In this document: positions 40,588 to 41,997 of the stretch, in pieces
Layout: each line of letters starts with the position of its first letter
Numbering within the stretch: position 1 is the first letter of the stretch
NCBI GenBank assembly: GCA_027575765.1
Contig: JANBPT010000355.1
Location: 1 to 41,997 of the forward strand
Source of the DNA: Tieghemiomyces parasiticus
Taxonomy: Eukaryota > Kickxellomycota > Dimargaritomycetes > Dimargaritales > Dimargaritaceae
DNA: 41,997 nucleotides
Reading direction: 5' to 3'
Notes under the pieces: model-generated
Seen by the model: only the letters and a program-made list of their open reading frames with translations
Databases searched by the model: none
Told to the model about the DNA's origin: nothing
Program-made: the position numbers and the translations under genes

Positions 40588-41997
40588 ATGGCAGAAGAGG
40601 TCGATGTCGAGAAGCAGCACCAAATCGACGAGCGCTTAGGATTTCACCGTTATCAAGAAGGACCAGAGAAGCTGGGATGGCTCGTTAATATCCAACCGGT
40701 AGGTCGAAGTTTCCACTCTCTGCTTGGAATCCGCACACTTGAGCCAGAGATTTAGCATAACCCATTGGTCCGTCGACATCGAATTGGCCCACTGGCATGA
40801 GCACTGGCTTCGCATAGCGACGCGAGGGTGCCTACACGTGGTCTGTAGCACAACGGGCACTTTCCTTAACTGTGCCTTTTCCCTACGCTGGTCGACTCAC
40901 ACCGCCTTATCATTTAGACTACGGTATCGAGCGTCGACAAGAAGTCCACCCGCTCGGCAGTGGACCTCTACTTCCTTGAAGAGGACGGCGAATACTTCAA
41001 ATGTACCCTGGCCTACGATCCGTACTTTTACGTGATTTGCAAGGTAAGTCAGGCACTATCATCTAGCATACCCATCGCTCAGCCATGCCGGGTTCGGATC
41101 ATATGCATCACACGGCACCTTTCCCAATATCCTCCCGGCCACAACCTTTCCTCGTTTGATCCATTCTATTTTCTATTCTACTTCGACCATTTTGATTATC
41201 CATACAAATAGCCCGGTACCGAGAGCGATGTTGACGAGTACCTGCGTCGCAAATTCGAAAGAGTCATCCAGAATGTGGTTAAAGTCCAAAAGACCGACCT
41301 GCACCAGGTGAGTACCATTTGGCGATCCAGGGAAACTAGGTTTGAGAAGAAATGGATCGGTGTTACCAGCCCCGCAAGTTTAAAACGCAAGATTACCTGT
41401 GATTGACCGTCGCTCCTGCTGGCGTCCCTGACGACTAACCTGCCCGATTTCGCCTGACCCGTTGTCCCTTACCGACCGACGTTTTCCAACCAGCCGAATC
41501 ATTTGGTCGAACCACCCCGGACCCTGCTCAAGCTGATGTTTCGTAACACACAGGAGCAGATGCAGGTCCGCCGAGAGCTGGAGCCCATCATCCGGAAGAA
41601 CAAAGCCCGGGCTCAGGTTATGGACACCTACACCACCATGCTCAGCAGCCGGCCGGGGGGCAGCGGCGCTCGCATCCTCGACCCCATGGACTGCATTTCC
41701 GACATGCGCGAGTACGATGTCCCCTACTACGTTCGCGTAACCATTGACAATAGTGAGTCACCCCACACGCCAGAGTCATTCTAGTCTTCGACTGAGATGG
41801 CTGGTCAGATCAGTGGGTAGTAGAGAAATGTCAACGTACATTTTCACTAGCGCTGCACCCCATCTCACCCCTACCCAACTTCAACGAACCTCTTCTCTCG
41901 ATCATTCCTCTCCCCCCTCGCCTCCTCAACGCCAGATATCCGCGTCGGACTATGGTACAATATCAAGGCGCTACCTGCCGGTGAGCTGCAAATCACA
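40588..41997 (+). CDS. POL2: DNA polymerase epsilon catalytic subunit, N-terminal part
   Basis: Leading-strand replicative DNA polymerase, 5' end only; the gene runs past the window edge. Exons: 40588-40698, 40918-41043, 41212-41307, 41494-41752, and 41936 to the end, with phases 0, 0, 0 and 1. The product reads in register with Pol2/POLE: IDERLGFHRYQ, LGWLVNIQP, AVDLYFLEEDGEYFKCTLAYDPYFYVI, DEYLRRKFERVI, LKLMFRN, and the signature ISDMREYDVPYYVRVTIDN leading to IRVGLWYNIKA. The window stops before the exonuclease motifs. The first in-frame ATG gives a short acidic N-terminus (MAEEVDVEKQHQ). A further 5' exon cannot be excluded. Divergent from VMA22. Confidence 0.93.

Overview
This window looks like nuclear DNA from a fungus, probably an early-diverging (zygomycete-grade) lineage. 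Most genes are split by short introns (about 90-490 nt) with GTAAGT/GTRNGT donors and pyrimidine-CAG/TAG acceptors. The recognisable set is fungal: a Cdc11-type septin, a CCC1/VIT1 vacuolar iron transporter, RQT4/ASC-1, VMA22 and DNA polymerase epsilon. The exact lineage is inference. Exon models were built by hand from splice motifs, reading phase and protein-family continuity.

Layout. 1-4.7 kb: a septin gene, then a three-exon secreted class-3 lipase whose first exon is 12 nt. 4.7-13.5 kb: a gene-poor stretch with a decayed mariner transposase (DD34D), two adjacent imperfect stem-loops and two paralogous small secreted lysine-rich proteins. 13.6-17.1 kb: RQT4 (minus) and an aldo-keto reductase (plus), divergent over 444 bp. 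18.5-22.6 kb: CCC1/VIT1 (plus) converging on an unrecognised type I membrane protein (minus). 24.7 kb: a possible 44-residue secreted peptide. 26.4-31.2 kb: an 11-exon TP53I3-like quinone oxidoreductase (minus), divergent from a single-exon Bax-inhibitor/TMBIM gene (plus). 33.6-38.5 kb: two Nudix-related genes in tandem. 39-42 kb: VMA22 (minus) divergent from the 5' part of POL2 (plus), which runs off the window.

The main discovery candidate is the gene at 36113-38515. It encodes about 733 residues combining an Ap4A-hydrolase-like Nudix domain, two TIS11/tristetraprolin-type CCCH zinc fingers and a C-terminal eIF5-type W2 domain. The Nudix tail, both fingers and W2 lie in one uninterrupted exon, so the fusion does not rest on splicing. 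The Nudix box has lost most of its catalytic glutamates, which suggests a nucleotide-sensing or scaffold role. I infer a regulator that links AU-rich mRNA recognition to the translation-initiation machinery. The other accessory signal is the pair of MRL-starting secreted proteins, which share a dibasic cleavage-like site and a W-x-x-PN core. They resemble an effector family in a gene-sparse, transposon-scarred area.

The remaining genes are mostly housekeeping: ribosome rescue, iron storage, redox, V-ATPase assembly, nucleotide clean-up and replication. No tRNA, rRNA or CRISPR array was found.
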